A stretch of DNA of 64,000 nt from assembly GCF_002119685.1 (NCBI RefSeq), contig NZ_CP021108.1, positions 806,001 to 870,000 on the forward strand, written 5' to 3'. Shown here one piece after another: positions 1 through 8,732 of this stretch (position 1 is its first letter; each line of letters begins with the position of its first letter). The translations under genes and the position numbers were made by a program. The notes beneath the pieces are model-generated. The model saw only the letters and a program-made list of their open reading frames with translations, ran no database searches and was not told where the DNA came from. The stretch comes from Bordetella genomosp. 8 (lineage in GTDB: Bacteria; Pseudomonadota; Gammaproteobacteria; Burkholderiales; Burkholderiaceae_B).

Positions 1-155
1 GCGCACGCGGCGTAGGCCTGCTGCCGCGCGACAGCGACGCGTTCGCTCAATGCGGACGACATCATGAGCCACACCGCGGCGCCCAGCAATCCGCACAGCC
101 CGGCGACGAGTATCCACAGCGCGACGAGCTGGGTGGAGAACGACGGTCTGGGCAT
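1..155 (-). CDS. N-terminus of a membrane-anchored protein (partial)
   Basis: The gene runs off the left edge; only about 51 N-terminal codons are present, starting from an ATG at 155. Translation gives MPRPSFSTQLVALW and then a strongly hydrophobic stretch (about residues 9-33) followed by a polar segment containing SERVAVARQQAY. One N-terminal membrane helix followed by an extracytoplasmic region is the usual start of a sensor kinase, a chemoreceptor or a GGDEF protein. I infer a membrane sensor but cannot name it. No signal peptidase site is obvious, so the helix is probably an anchor. Confidence 0.5.
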   Translation of the reverse strand, partial: MPRPSFSTQLVALWILVAGLCGLLGAAVWLMMSSALSERVAVARQQAYAAC

Positions 156-200
156 GGCCGGCCTGCCTGAGGTGAGAGTGGCGCGCGCCGGTGATTATAG

Positions 201-878
201 TCAGGCCACCACGCCCAGCAGCACGGGCAGTTGAGCCATGTCGGCGAACACGGCGGTGGCGCCGCTGGCGAGCAGCGCGGCGGCGGGGCTATGCGAGGGC
301 CCGCCGGGCGAATAGCCCAGCACGGTCGCGCCGGCCGCCACGCCGGCGGTGACGCCGGTGACGCTGTCTTCGATCACCACGCAGTCGGCGGGGTCGGCTT
401 CCAATGCCGCGGCGGCGGCCAGGTAGACGTCGGGGCTGGGCTTGGAGCGGGCCATTTCATAGCCGCTGAAGGTCCTGCCCTCGAAGTAGCGCATCAGGCC
501 GGTCTTGTTCAGCTGCAATTCCAGCTTGGCGCGGTCGGCGCCCGACGCGCAGGCGATGCGGCCGTCCAACCGTTCATGCAGCAGCTTCACCGTGTCCAGC
601 ACGTGGGGAATGGCTTGCACCCGCTCGCCCAGGGCCACGTTGCGCCGTTGCCAGAATTGCGCCAGCCAGTCCGCCCCTATGGCTTTTCCCGATGCCTGGG
701 CGATCCACGGCAGCTCGTCCTTCATCGTCCTGCCGACGAAACGGCGCAGCACCTCGTCGTGCGTCATGGCGATGCCCAGTTCATCGAGCATGTCACGCAG
801 CACGCCCGCGGATATGCGTTCGCTGTCGACCAGCACGCCGTCGCAATCGAATAGCACCGCTTCGAATTTCAAAGGCAC
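201..878 (-). CDS. HAD-superfamily (subfamily IA) phosphatase
   Basis: Probable small-molecule phosphatase of the beta-phosphoglucomutase/YieH-like branch of the HAD superfamily; acts in the cytoplasm. Motif I, FDCDGVLVDS, lies at the N-terminus and carries the nucleophile and general-acid aspartates. Motif II is around CASGAD, and motifs III/IV are visible as KPSPDVY and then VIEDSVTGV. The length (about 225 residues) fits the family, with a helical cap between motifs I and II. The start is uncertain: GTG at 878 is chosen because the family motif begins close behind it; TTG at 896 or TTG at 872 are alternatives. The substrate cannot be read from the sequence; sugar phosphates or 6-phosphogluconate are typical of relatives. 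Confidence 0.82.
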   Translation of the reverse strand: MPLKFEAVLFDCDGVLVDSERISAGVLRDMLDELGIAMTHDEVLRRFVGRTMKDELPWIAQASGKAIGADWLAQFWQRRNVALGERVQAIPHVLDTVKLLHERLDGRIACASGADRAKLELQLNKTGLMRYFEGRTFSGYEMARSKPSPDVYLAAAAALEADPADCVVIEDSVTGVTAGVAAGATVLGYSPGGPSHSPAAALLASGATAVFADMAQLPVLLGVVA

Positions 879-974
879 CCCGTCATGGATAAGCAAGCGG
901 CGCGGCTCCTGTGCCGGCCGCGCCGCTTCCGATCTTACCCGTTCCGGCCGCGCCCCAGGGCAGCGGCCGGCCCG

Positions 975-2318
975 TTACGACTTACGGTCGAAGTAGCCCT
1001 GCTGGATCGCCCGCAGCCACACCGGGCCGATCACGCGGACCTGGCGATTGACGATGCTGTGATTGAATCCTTCGATGCGGATCAGCACGTGCTTGCCGAT
1101 GTAGGGCGCCATCATGGTGCGGGCCGCTTCCATCCAATCGACGGGATAGACTTCGTCATAGGTGCCGTTCATGTCCCACACGGGCAGCCCCTTCAGCGCC
1201 GGGCCGGGCATGCTGGTCGCCAGGATGTCGTTCAGCATCTTGTTGAATCCCGCCTGCTTCATCTTGGCGGGAACGAAGGGCGCCATGTACAGCCGCAGGG
1301 CGAGCTCGGACAGCGCGCCCGCGTTGTAGAACATGATGGGGTCTTCGACTTCCTTGAAGCGCGGCTCTTTCAGGTCGCGCGCCCAACGGGCGTCCTTTTC
1401 GGCGGGGTCGGCACGCTTGTTGTAGAACTCGAAGTCGGCGCGTCCGCGGCCGCGCACGCGCAAGGCCGATTTTTCATACGGCCAATCCCAGCGTCCCGCC
1501 TGGGCCGCGCCGTAGTAATACGCCACACCGGGAGGCGAAGAGCCCCAGTTCAGGTAGCCATCCGGGCGCACGCGCTCGGCCAGGGGCCACATCAGGGCGC
1601 CGCCGGTGGAAAAGCCCCAGTACAGCACCATGGACTTCCTGCGCTCCTGGTCCGACAGCGTGCTGCGCAAGCCGGCCTCCAGTCCGTCGACCATGGCGAC
1701 CGGCGTCGCGGCAACCATCTCGTTGAACAGCTGGGTGCCTGGCTTGGGAAAGCGTACGTACTCGCTGCCGCTCTTGCTGGCGGTATTGCCCGCGGGTTGG
1801 ATGGTGTAGTCGTCCTTGGACCAGTATGCCTTCTGGTGTTGCGAGAAAATCGGCATGCGCTCGTCCAGCGGGATGGTCTCCCAGGTGCCGCTGCGATCGG
1901 GGGCGAAGAAGTTCCAGCGGCCCACGCGTGTCAGGGCGATGAAGGTGATCCCGCGCTTGGCGAGCCACACGCCTATGCCTTCCTTGCCTTCATCCGTTTC
2001 GATGAACCCGTTGGCGCTGGAGCTGCCTTCCTCGGTGGCGACGAGCACGACCTTGCGGCCGTTGTGCATCAATGGCTTCGCGGGCTCCAGGCGCATGACG
2101 ACCTGGGTGAAGGTCATTCCGTTCGCGGGATAGTCGACGTAGGTGATTTTCTTCGTGAACTGGCTGGTCTCCGGATAGTCCTTGCCGGCCAGTATTTCCT
2201 CGACCTGCGCCTGGGGCAGCGTTCCCTTGTCTGCAGGCAGGGTCCAGGCCGCGGCGGTGCTCATGTAGAAAGCGGAAAGCGCCGCGGCGGCTGCCCCGGC
2301 GATAAGTTTGTACGGCAT
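975..2318 (-). CDS. Exported alpha/beta-hydrolase-like protein
   Basis: A secreted protein of about 447 residues. Starting at the ATG at 2318 gives a clean signal peptide (MPYKLIAGAAAAALSAFYM, then an alanine-rich cleavage zone). Upstream in-frame starts at 2345 and beyond would put a charged extension ahead of it. A GFSTGG sequence near the middle looks like a G-x-S-x-G nucleophile elbow of serine hydrolases, and a C-terminal GFNHS could supply the histidine. There is no close match to a named esterase that I recognise. The substrate is unknown. The gene stands alone, with a 97-bp gap to the HAD gene downstream. Confidence 0.65.
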   Translation of the reverse strand: MPYKLIAGAAAAALSAFYMSTAAAWTLPADKGTLPQAQVEEILAGKDYPETSQFTKKITYVDYPANGMTFTQVVMRLEPAKPLMHNGRKVVLVATEEGSSSANGFIETDEGKEGIGVWLAKRGITFIALTRVGRWNFFAPDRSGTWETIPLDERMPIFSQHQKAYWSKDDYTIQPAGNTASKSGSEYVRFPKPGTQLFNEMVAATPVAMVDGLEAGLRSTLSDQERRKSMVLYWGFSTGGALMWPLAERVRPDGYLNWGSSPPGVAYYYGAAQAGRWDWPYEKSALRVRGRGRADFEFYNKRADPAEKDARWARDLKEPRFKEVEDPIMFYNAGALSELALRLYMAPFVPAKMKQAGFNKMLNDILATSMPGPALKGLPVWDMNGTYDEVYPVDWMEAARTMMAPYIGKHVLIRIEGFNHSIVNRQVRVIGPVWLRAIQQGYFDRKS

Positions 2319-2575
2319 GGATGTTCGGTCCGTGTGAAGGTTCATGGCGGGCTGCCGGGACGGGCCGCAATCGGGCGCCGCGGCCCTCGCAGCACGAGCA
2401 TGGTGCCATGGACTGGACCGTCGCGACGAACGCTTCACTGGGGTGGCGCACACATTCCCCGGCATGGCGCGGCCATGCACCATGCTGCGGCCGAATTTGC
2501 GGTGCCCGCGCAACAAGGCGAGGATGCCCCGCGCGACAGGCACTTCGCCCGCTGGCCCGCGGTTGGTGCGGGGCG

Positions 2576-3994
2576 CTAGAGCGTGGTCGCCTGATAGGCC
2601 TGCTCGGCGAAGGCCCGGGTGGCGGCCAGGCCTTCCGGCGTGTAGTGCGAGCCGGGGGCGAGCTTGGCCAGCAGGTCGCTGGAAGCCGCCAGCGAGCGCT
2701 GGCGGTTTCCGGCCAGGGCGGCGTGCCGCTTGGCGGCGCGGAAACTCAGGTGGCGGCCGTTGACCATGACGCGCGGCAGCCGGCCGGGCAACTGCGGGCC
2801 TTCCAGGTACTCCTTGCAGTCGCCGGCGATCCAGTCGTAGATGGCCTGGAGCTCAAAGGAATTGAAGACGCCGAACATGCAGGCGTCGGTCCCCGACAGC
2901 AGGGCCCAGAATCGGGACTGCGACGGATCCTGGTGGCGGACGATCCAGTTCTTCTGCTGCAGTGTCTGCAAAAATTCGGGGATGCTGTCCGGGTCGGATA
3001 GCCAGGCATTGACGGTACGGCCGGCAATCCGGCAGTAATCGGCATGCGCCGCGCGTCCGTAGCGGGACTTCTTGCGGAAGATCTCCGTGACGACCTGCCG
3101 GGAATCGAAGCCGGCGGCTATGGCGGTGGAAGAAACCCCCGCATCGTTCAGCAGGAACCCGCGCTTGACGCGTTCGTAGAAGGCGGCGCGTTGCAGAGGG
3201 TCCTCCGGCATCAGCCGCAGCACCGCGTCCACCGCCTGGCGGGCATGGCCCGACCCGGCGTTGTCCACGGTGACGTGCACGGTGAAGTAGTACGGATCTA
3301 TCCCCAGTTCATCCAGCTCGTAGGCCGTGACATGCAGGTGATAGGGCAACTGTTCATAGCCCAGGTTGAAGCCGGCCATTTCGGCCGTCAGCGTGTGGCC
3401 GTGCAAGCCTATGGCGAGCTGGGTCGCGCCCTGTTCGTACAGGCTGTCGTCGGTGGGCTCCCAGCCGTCTGCGCCAGTCGAGCGCAGCAGGTTCAGGAAC
3501 AGCGTGACATGGTTCTGCGCTTCGTCGCCCATGCCCAGCTCTTCCAGATAGGTGGAGATCAGCGGTTCGAAGCGCGGGTCGCCCTGGTGCCGCAGGCTGC
3601 CGTACAGCCAGGATCCGTCGACCAGCTTGGTCGGCGCGACCTGGGCCAGGAAGTAGAGCGCATGGGAGCGGGTAGGGAACATTTCGCGCGGGCCGCCGGC
3701 CTTGCGGCGGGCCAGGTACTGCTGGTACCGCTCGCCGACCGCGTCGACATTGGCGTCCATCCAGGCATATAGGTCCTGCGGGTCGGCCGGCAGCGCCGCC
3801 GCGCCCACGTCGACCGCGTCGAGCCTGGCCGCCAGCCAAGCGCCGCTGGTTTCCAGCGTGCGTGCGTCGTCGGGGCTGGCCACCATCTGTTGATAAAGCT
3901 CCTTGTACCGCAGGCCGCCGGCGGCCGCCGCGCCCGCCGGGAGCTCTGCCGTTCGTCGCGCCATCTGGGTTGTCTCGTTGGATGAGCAGGTCAT
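2576..3994 (-). CDS. Iron-containing redox enzyme, haem-oxygenase-like fold
   Basis: About 472 residues, resembling the iron-containing redox enzyme family (haem-oxygenase-like di-iron oxidase/oxygenase fold). The best evidence is the stretch YELDELGIDPYYFTVH followed by VTVDNAGSGHARQA, which supplies the H-x3-D-x5-H type metal ligands of this fold. Characterised relatives fragment or oxidise amino acids and fatty acids, or form N-nitroso groups, but the substrate here is unknown. The start is uncertain: ATG at 3994 has an AAGGA about 14 bases upstream, while ATG at 3964 begins a more typical MARRTAEL. It is transcribed divergently from a methyltransferase gene 172 bp away, which suggests a common pathway or shared control. 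Confidence 0.7.
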   Translation of the reverse strand: MTCSSNETTQMARRTAELPAGAAAAGGLRYKELYQQMVASPDDARTLETSGAWLAARLDAVDVGAAALPADPQDLYAWMDANVDAVGERYQQYLARRKAGGPREMFPTRSHALYFLAQVAPTKLVDGSWLYGSLRHQGDPRFEPLISTYLEELGMGDEAQNHVTLFLNLLRSTGADGWEPTDDSLYEQGATQLAIGLHGHTLTAEMAGFNLGYEQLPYHLHVTAYELDELGIDPYYFTVHVTVDNAGSGHARQAVDAVLRLMPEDPLQRAAFYERVKRGFLLNDAGVSSTAIAAGFDSRQVVTEIFRKKSRYGRAAHADYCRIAGRTVNAWLSDPDSIPEFLQTLQQKNWIVRHQDPSQSRFWALLSGTDACMFGVFNSFELQAIYDWIAGDCKEYLEGPQLPGRLPRVMVNGRHLSFRAAKRHAALAGNRQRSLAASSDLLAKLAPGSHYTPEGLAATRAFAEQAYQATTL

Positions 3995-4166
3995 TTTTCT
4001 GGTCCATGTTCCTTGGATGCCTTTCTTTGGCAAGTGGTGTGCCGGCCACGCGAATATTTCCGCAAAGGGTGTAACCAAACCGCACCCCGGGACGAACTAC
4101 GGGCTGTGCCGGCGCGAAAGACCCGCGCCGCGCGCATCCCCCTGGACCCCTGAGGACGCCAAGCAA

Positions 4167-5057
4167 ATGACCATGGTCACCGAGCAAGACGAGGACAGTA
4201 AATATCTCGGCCAATTCATTCCCATCCAATACCATCACGCGATGCTGATGGACGCCAATCGGATGAAGAATTTCAAGGCCGCCATCGACCATGTCGTCAA
4301 GCCTGGCGCGAAGGTGCTGGAGCTGGGCGGCGGGACCGGCGTCCTTTCCTGGTTTGCCGCCGCCAGGGCGCAGAAGGTCTGGTGCGTGGAGTTCAATCGG
4401 GAACTGGTGACCGAGGCCAGGCGCTTTCTCGCCATGAATCCCAACGGCGAAAAAGTGGAGGTCGTGCATGCCGACGCCTTCGAGTATCTGCCACCCGAGC
4501 CGGTCGACGTGATGATCTGCGAAATGATCCACGTCGCCATGCTCAGGGAAAAGCAGGTCGAGATGGTCGAGTCCTTCAAGCGGCGCTATCGCGAGCGGTT
4601 CGGCGATCCGCTACCCCTCCTGATGCCGACCGCCGTGGTCATGGCGGTGCAGCCCTTGCAGAAAGCTTACGATTTCGAAGGCTTCCATGCGCCCATCATC
4701 CAGGTGGAAGAACTGGGGGCCAATGCACCGGGCACCTTGGACCTGGCCCAGCCGGCGGTCTACAGCCTGCTGGACTTCACGCTGGATACGCCGATGGACA
4801 TCGCCTGGGACGGTACGGTGGTGATCGAACACGGGGGCGTCGTCAATACCCTTCGTTTCATCACCAAGAACATCCTTGCCATGGTCATGGAACGCGGATC
4901 GACGATCGATTGGCTGAACCGCTACATGGCCTTCCCGTTGCGCACGCCCGTCAGCGTGGAAGCGGGCGACACCCTCAGGATCCGCTTCCGGTACCGGGCG
5001 GGTGATTTCATCTCCGTACTGACGGATGCGCTGGAGGTCGAAGTCGTGCCGCGCTAG
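4167..5057 (+). CDS. SAM-dependent methyltransferase, PRMT-like
   Basis: A 296-residue class I methyltransferase. Motif I is VLELGGGTGVLSWFAA, followed by an acidic loop (VEFN) that would bind the ribose of S-adenosylmethionine. The sequence MICEMIHVAML sits where protein arginine methyltransferases have their double-E loop. The C-terminal third is predicted mainly beta, like the PRMT barrel. Methylation of protein or a small molecule is therefore plausible; true PRMTs are rare in bacteria. The start at 4167 is supported by a GAGGA ten bases upstream. Its divergent neighbour is an iron-dependent oxidase-like enzyme, so the two may modify the same product. Confidence 0.72.
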   Translation: MTMVTEQDEDSKYLGQFIPIQYHHAMLMDANRMKNFKAAIDHVVKPGAKVLELGGGTGVLSWFAAARAQKVWCVEFNRELVTEARRFLAMNPNGEKVEVVHADAFEYLPPEPVDVMICEMIHVAMLREKQVEMVESFKRRYRERFGDPLPLLMPTAVVMAVQPLQKAYDFEGFHAPIIQVEELGANAPGTLDLAQPAVYSLLDFTLDTPMDIAWDGTVVIEHGGVVNTLRFITKNILAMVMERGSTIDWLNRYMAFPLRTPVSVEAGDTLRIRFRYRAGDFISVLTDALEVEVVPR

Positions 5058-5060
5058 CCC

Positions 5061-5093
5061 CACGGCGGGCTCGCGGCGGGCTCACGGCGGTCC
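5061..5093. repeat. Three degenerate 11-bp tandem units
   Basis: Directly after the methyltransferase stop codon lie three 11-base units: CACGGCGGGCT, CGCGGCGGGCT and CACGGCGGTCC. They are read directly from the sequence; function unknown. Similar short repeats occur at other gene ends in this window. Confidence 0.55.
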
Positions 5094-5166
5094 ACGGCCG
5101 GCGTGTGTAACGAGCTCCGGTTCATGTTGTACCATTGCGCACAAAATAACTGCATGGGGGTGCGAC

Positions 5167-7137
5167 ATGTCTTCCCTGGAGCCGAACGACGGCCGCCCAT
5201 TGCCCGGCTATGAACCGGAACGCCTGGTCGACGCCATCGTCAGCTATGCAGTCTATATGGTGACCCTGGAGGGCACCGTCGCCAGCTGGAACGCCGGTGC
5301 GCGCGAGCTGACCGGCTGGCGGCCGGCCGACGCAATCGGCCAGCATTATTCGACCTTCTGTCCCGCCTTCGCGGCGATTTCGGACGACCTGGGCGCCCTG
5401 CGGGACGACGCGGCGTCGCCCCAGGTGTTGCATCGCGAAGGGTGGCTGAAGCGCAAGGACGGCACGCACCTGCGCGTCAGCACCGCGATCAGCCCGATGC
5501 GCGACGGCGCCGGCGCCTTGCTGGGGTACGCCTTCGTCTCGCGCGATCTTTCCGACGTCGTGGCAGCCGACGAGGCGCTGCGCCAGAGCGAAGAGCAATT
5601 CCAGTTGCTGATGCGCGGCGTGGTCGACTACGCCATCTACATGCTCGACCGCGATGGCCACGTCAGCAGCTGGAACGCGGGCGCCGAGCGCATCAAGGGC
5701 TATACCAAGGAAGAGATCCTCGGCAGCCATTTCTCCCGCTTCTACACCGAACCGGATCGCGAAGCGGGCATGCCCGCGCATGCGCTGCGCACGGCCTTGG
5801 CCGAGGGGCGATACGAAAGCGAATCCTGGCGCGTGCGCAAGGACGGTTCGCGTTTCTACGCGCACGTCGTGGTCGATCCCATTTTCGATGGCCGGCACAA
5901 CCACGTCGGTTTCGCGAAAATCACGCGCGACATCACGGAAAAGCAGGCGGCCAAGGAAGAGCTGGAGCGCACCCAGCGCGCCCTGCAGCAGGCGCAGAAG
6001 CTGGAGACCATCGGCAAGCTGACCGGCGGCGTCGCGCATGACTTCAACAATCTGCTGCAGGTGATCGGCGGGAACCTGCAACTGCTGGCCTACGAGTTTC
6101 CCGACAACGAACGCGCCCGGCAACGGCTGGCCAACGCCATGGCCGGCGTGCAGCGGGGCGCGAAGTTGGCGAACCAGCTGCTGGCGTTCGGCCGCAGGCA
6201 ACCCCTGGCGCCCAGCGTCGTCAACGTCAGCCGTTTCCTGCGCGGCTTCGACGACATGCTGCAACGCAGCCTGGGGGAGGCCGTCGAGATCGAGACCATC
6301 GTCGCGGGCGGACTCTGGAACACCATGGTGGATACGGCGCAGCTGGAGAACGCGCTGCTCAATCTGGCCATCAACGCGCGCGACGCCATGAACGGCGTTG
6401 GCAAGCTGACGATCGAGATCGGCAATGCCTACCTGGATGATGCATACGCCCGGACTCGTCCCGAAGTCACGCCGGGGCAGTACGTCATGCTGGCCGTCAC
6501 CGACACCGGATGTGGCATGACCGAAGAAGTCATCGCCCAGGCGATCGAACCGTTCTTCTCGACCAAGCCGGAAGGGCACGGTACCGGCCTGGGGCTATCG
6601 ATGGTCTACGGCTTCGTGAAGCAGTCCGGCGGCCACTTCGCACTCTATAGCGAAGTCGGCCACGGGACCACGGCGAAGCTGTATCTGCCGCGTTCCATGG
6701 AAAAGGAAGACGTGCCGGCTCAGTCCCTGGCGCCCGACGCGACGGGCGGCACCGAAACCATACTGGTCGCGGAAGACGACGCCGAAGTCTGCGCCACGGT
6801 CGTGGATATGCTCCGTGGCCTTGGCTACAAGGTGCTCAAGGCCATGGACGGCGAGAGCGCCTTCGCCATCGTGCAAAGCGGCGTCAGGATCGACCTGCTG
6901 TTCTCGGACGTCGTGATGCCCGGGCCGATGCGCAGCCGCGACCTCGCGCGCAAGGCGCAGGAGCATCTACCCGATATGGCGGTGCTGTTCACGTCCGGGT
7001 ATACGCAGAACGCGATCGTGCACGGCGGCCGGCTGGACAAGGGCGTGGAGCTGATCACCAAGCCCTACACCCGCGAAGAGCTCGCGCGCAAGATCCGGCA
7101 GGTCCTGGCTAACCACAAGCAGCGCCGCGGCGCCTAG
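5167..7137 (+). CDS. Soluble PAS-PAS hybrid sensor histidine kinase
   Basis: A 656-residue hybrid kinase with no membrane segment, so it senses a cytoplasmic signal. Two PAS domains (about residues 20-130 and 142-262) are recognisable from the paired SWNAGA sequences and the RDLSD/RDITEKQ ends. The phosphoacceptor is H291 in GGVAHDFNNLL. The ATPase domain carries NARDAM (N-box, about 403), DTGCGM (G1) and GHGTGLGLS (G2). A receiver domain ends the protein with the phosphoryl-accepting D581 (FSDVVMPG) and K632. Translation starts at 5167; longer upstream frames lack a ribosome site. No partner regulator is adjacent, so output may pass to a distant protein. Its stop codon overlaps that of the convergent hutH-like gene. 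Confidence 0.9.
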   Translation: MSSLEPNDGRPLPGYEPERLVDAIVSYAVYMVTLEGTVASWNAGARELTGWRPADAIGQHYSTFCPAFAAISDDLGALRDDAASPQVLHREGWLKRKDGTHLRVSTAISPMRDGAGALLGYAFVSRDLSDVVAADEALRQSEEQFQLLMRGVVDYAIYMLDRDGHVSSWNAGAERIKGYTKEEILGSHFSRFYTEPDREAGMPAHALRTALAEGRYESESWRVRKDGSRFYAHVVVDPIFDGRHNHVGFAKITRDITEKQAAKEELERTQRALQQAQKLETIGKLTGGVAHDFNNLLQVIGGNLQLLAYEFPDNERARQRLANAMAGVQRGAKLANQLLAFGRRQPLAPSVVNVSRFLRGFDDMLQRSLGEAVEIETIVAGGLWNTMVDTAQLENALLNLAINARDAMNGVGKLTIEIGNAYLDDAYARTRPEVTPGQYVMLAVTDTGCGMTEEVIAQAIEPFFSTKPEGHGTGLGLSMVYGFVKQSGGHFALYSEVGHGTTAKLYLPRSMEKEDVPAQSLAPDATGGTETILVAEDDAEVCATVVDMLRGLGYKVLKAMDGESAFAIVQSGVRIDLLFSDVVMPGPMRSRDLARKAQEHLPDMAVLFTSGYTQNAIVHGGRLDKGVELITKPYTREELARKIRQVLANHKQRRGA

Positions 7138-8672
7138 GCCGCGCAGGGCAGGATGGCGGTGACGGGCGCCGGCCAATCGGAACGCATCGCCCAATCGCGC
7201 ATGGCGGCGACGTCGTTCGCCATGTAGCGGTCCTGGTCCAGGAAGGCCACGCGTTCGCGGATGGCGGCGAATTCGGCTTCGATGCAAGGGGTGCTCCTGG
7301 GGCCGCGCCGCAATTCCATGCCTTGCGCGGCGGCCATGGCTTCGATGCCGACGACCACGGCCGTGTTCTCGACCATGTCGGCCAGCCGCCGGCCGGCAAA
7401 GGTGGCCATGGACACGTGGTCTTCCTGGTTGGCTGAGGTGGGCAGGCTGTCCACGCTGGCTGGATGCGCCAGGGACTTGTTTTCCGAAGCAAGCGCCGCC
7501 GCCGTCACCTGGGCGATCATGAACCCGGAATTCACGCCGCCGTCGCGCACCAGGAAGGGCGGCAGATGCGACAGGCCGGAGTCCAGCAGCAGCGCCATGC
7601 GGCGTTCGGAGATGGCGCCGATCTCGCTGACCGCCAGGGCAATGATGTCCGACGCGAAGGCGACCGGCTCGGCGTGGAAGTTGCCGCCGGAGATCACCTC
7701 GCCGCTGTCGCTGAACACCAGAGGGTTGTCCGAAGCCGCATTGGCTTCGATCTCCAGCACCCTGGCCGCATGCCCCAGGTTGTCCAGGCATGCGCCCATG
7801 ACCTGCGGCATGCAGCGGATGGAATAGGGATCCTGCACACGGCCGCAGTCGGCATGGGAAGCGACGATGCCGCTGCCCTGCAACAGGGCCTGCAAAGCCG
7901 CCGCCACCGCGATCTGGCCGGCCTGTCCGCGCGCCCGATGGATGCGCGGATCGAACGGCTTGATCGAGCCCTGTATCGCTTCCAGCGACAGGGCGCCGGC
8001 CAGGAGCCCCGCGGCAAAGACGTTTTCCGCGCCGAACAGGCCGGACAGTCCCAGCGCGGTGGATACCTGCGTGCCATTGAGCAGCGCCAGGCCTTCCTTG
8101 GGCCCGAGCACGAAGGGCTCCAGGCCCAGCGTCGCCAGCGCCTGCGCGCCGCTCATCACGGCGCCATCCGGGCCGGTGGCGGCGCCTTCGCCGATCAGCA
8201 CGCAGGCCAGGTGGGCCAGGGGCGCCAGGTCGCCGGATGCGCCGACGGAACCCTTGGCGGGTATCACGGGCAGGATGCCGGCATTGAACAGGGCGAGCAG
8301 CGCCTCGGCCAATTCGGGCCGCACGCCGGAATGCCCACGCGCCAGGCTGATCGCCTTGGTCGCCAGGACCAGGCGCGTCACGCCGGCCGACAGCGGACTG
8401 CCCGTGCCCACGCTATGCGACAGCACCAGATTGCGCTGCAGTTCGGCCAGGCGCTCGGGTTCGATGACCGTCTGCGCCAGCTTGCCGAAGCCGGTATTGA
8501 TGCCGTAGACCACGGCGCCGGAATCGACGATATGCCGTACGGCGTCGAACGATGCCTGCATTTCCTGCCGTGTGGCGGGGTCGAGCCGCAGGGCCACGCC
8601 GCCGGCATGGATGCGCCGGAGAGTGGGCAGGTCGACCTGGCCCGGGCACAACTCCAAGCTATCGCTGTCCAT
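7134..8672 (-). CDS. hutH: Histidine ammonia-lyase family enzyme
   Basis: 512 residues, the usual length of HutH. The self-processing ASGD triad that forms the MIO cofactor is at residues 145-148 (GSVGASGDLAPL). Other active-site signatures are VVYGINTGFG (Tyr56), NLVLSHS (His86) and SANQEDHVSM. The Glu in QED is typical of histidine rather than phenylalanine or tyrosine lyases, so deamination of histidine to urocanate is the best call. However, hutU and hutI are not nearby. The start at 8672 is decided by an AGGA eight bases upstream; the ATG at 8687 would include it within the coding region. It is the last gene of the UbiD-UbiX-ABC operon, 60 bp behind ubiX, so its natural substrate may be another amino acid. 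Confidence 0.88.
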   Translation of the reverse strand: MDSDSLELCPGQVDLPTLRRIHAGGVALRLDPATRQEMQASFDAVRHIVDSGAVVYGINTGFGKLAQTVIEPERLAELQRNLVLSHSVGTGSPLSAGVTRLVLATKAISLARGHSGVRPELAEALLALFNAGILPVIPAKGSVGASGDLAPLAHLACVLIGEGAATGPDGAVMSGAQALATLGLEPFVLGPKEGLALLNGTQVSTALGLSGLFGAENVFAAGLLAGALSLEAIQGSIKPFDPRIHRARGQAGQIAVAAALQALLQGSGIVASHADCGRVQDPYSIRCMPQVMGACLDNLGHAARVLEIEANAASDNPLVFSDSGEVISGGNFHAEPVAFASDIIALAVSEIGAISERRMALLLDSGLSHLPPFLVRDGGVNSGFMIAQVTAAALASENKSLAHPASVDSLPTSANQEDHVSMATFAGRRLADMVENTAVVVGIEAMAAAQGMELRRGPRSTPCIEAEFAAIRERVAFLDQDRYMANDVAAMRDWAMRSDWPAPVTAILPCAA

Positions 8673-8706
8673 GATGGAATTCCTCATAAAAATAAAGCGC
8701 CTGTCG

Positions 8707-8725
8707 ATGCGGAAAGATCCCGCAT
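8707..8725. other. Inverted repeat between ubiX and the ammonia-lyase gene
   Basis: ATGCGG and CCGCAT form a perfect 6-bp inverted repeat around a 7-base loop (AAAGATC) in the 60-bp gap. It has no T-tract on either strand, so it is a weak hairpin or possible operator rather than a clear terminator. Confidence 0.35.
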
Positions 8726-8732
8726 GGGTGCG

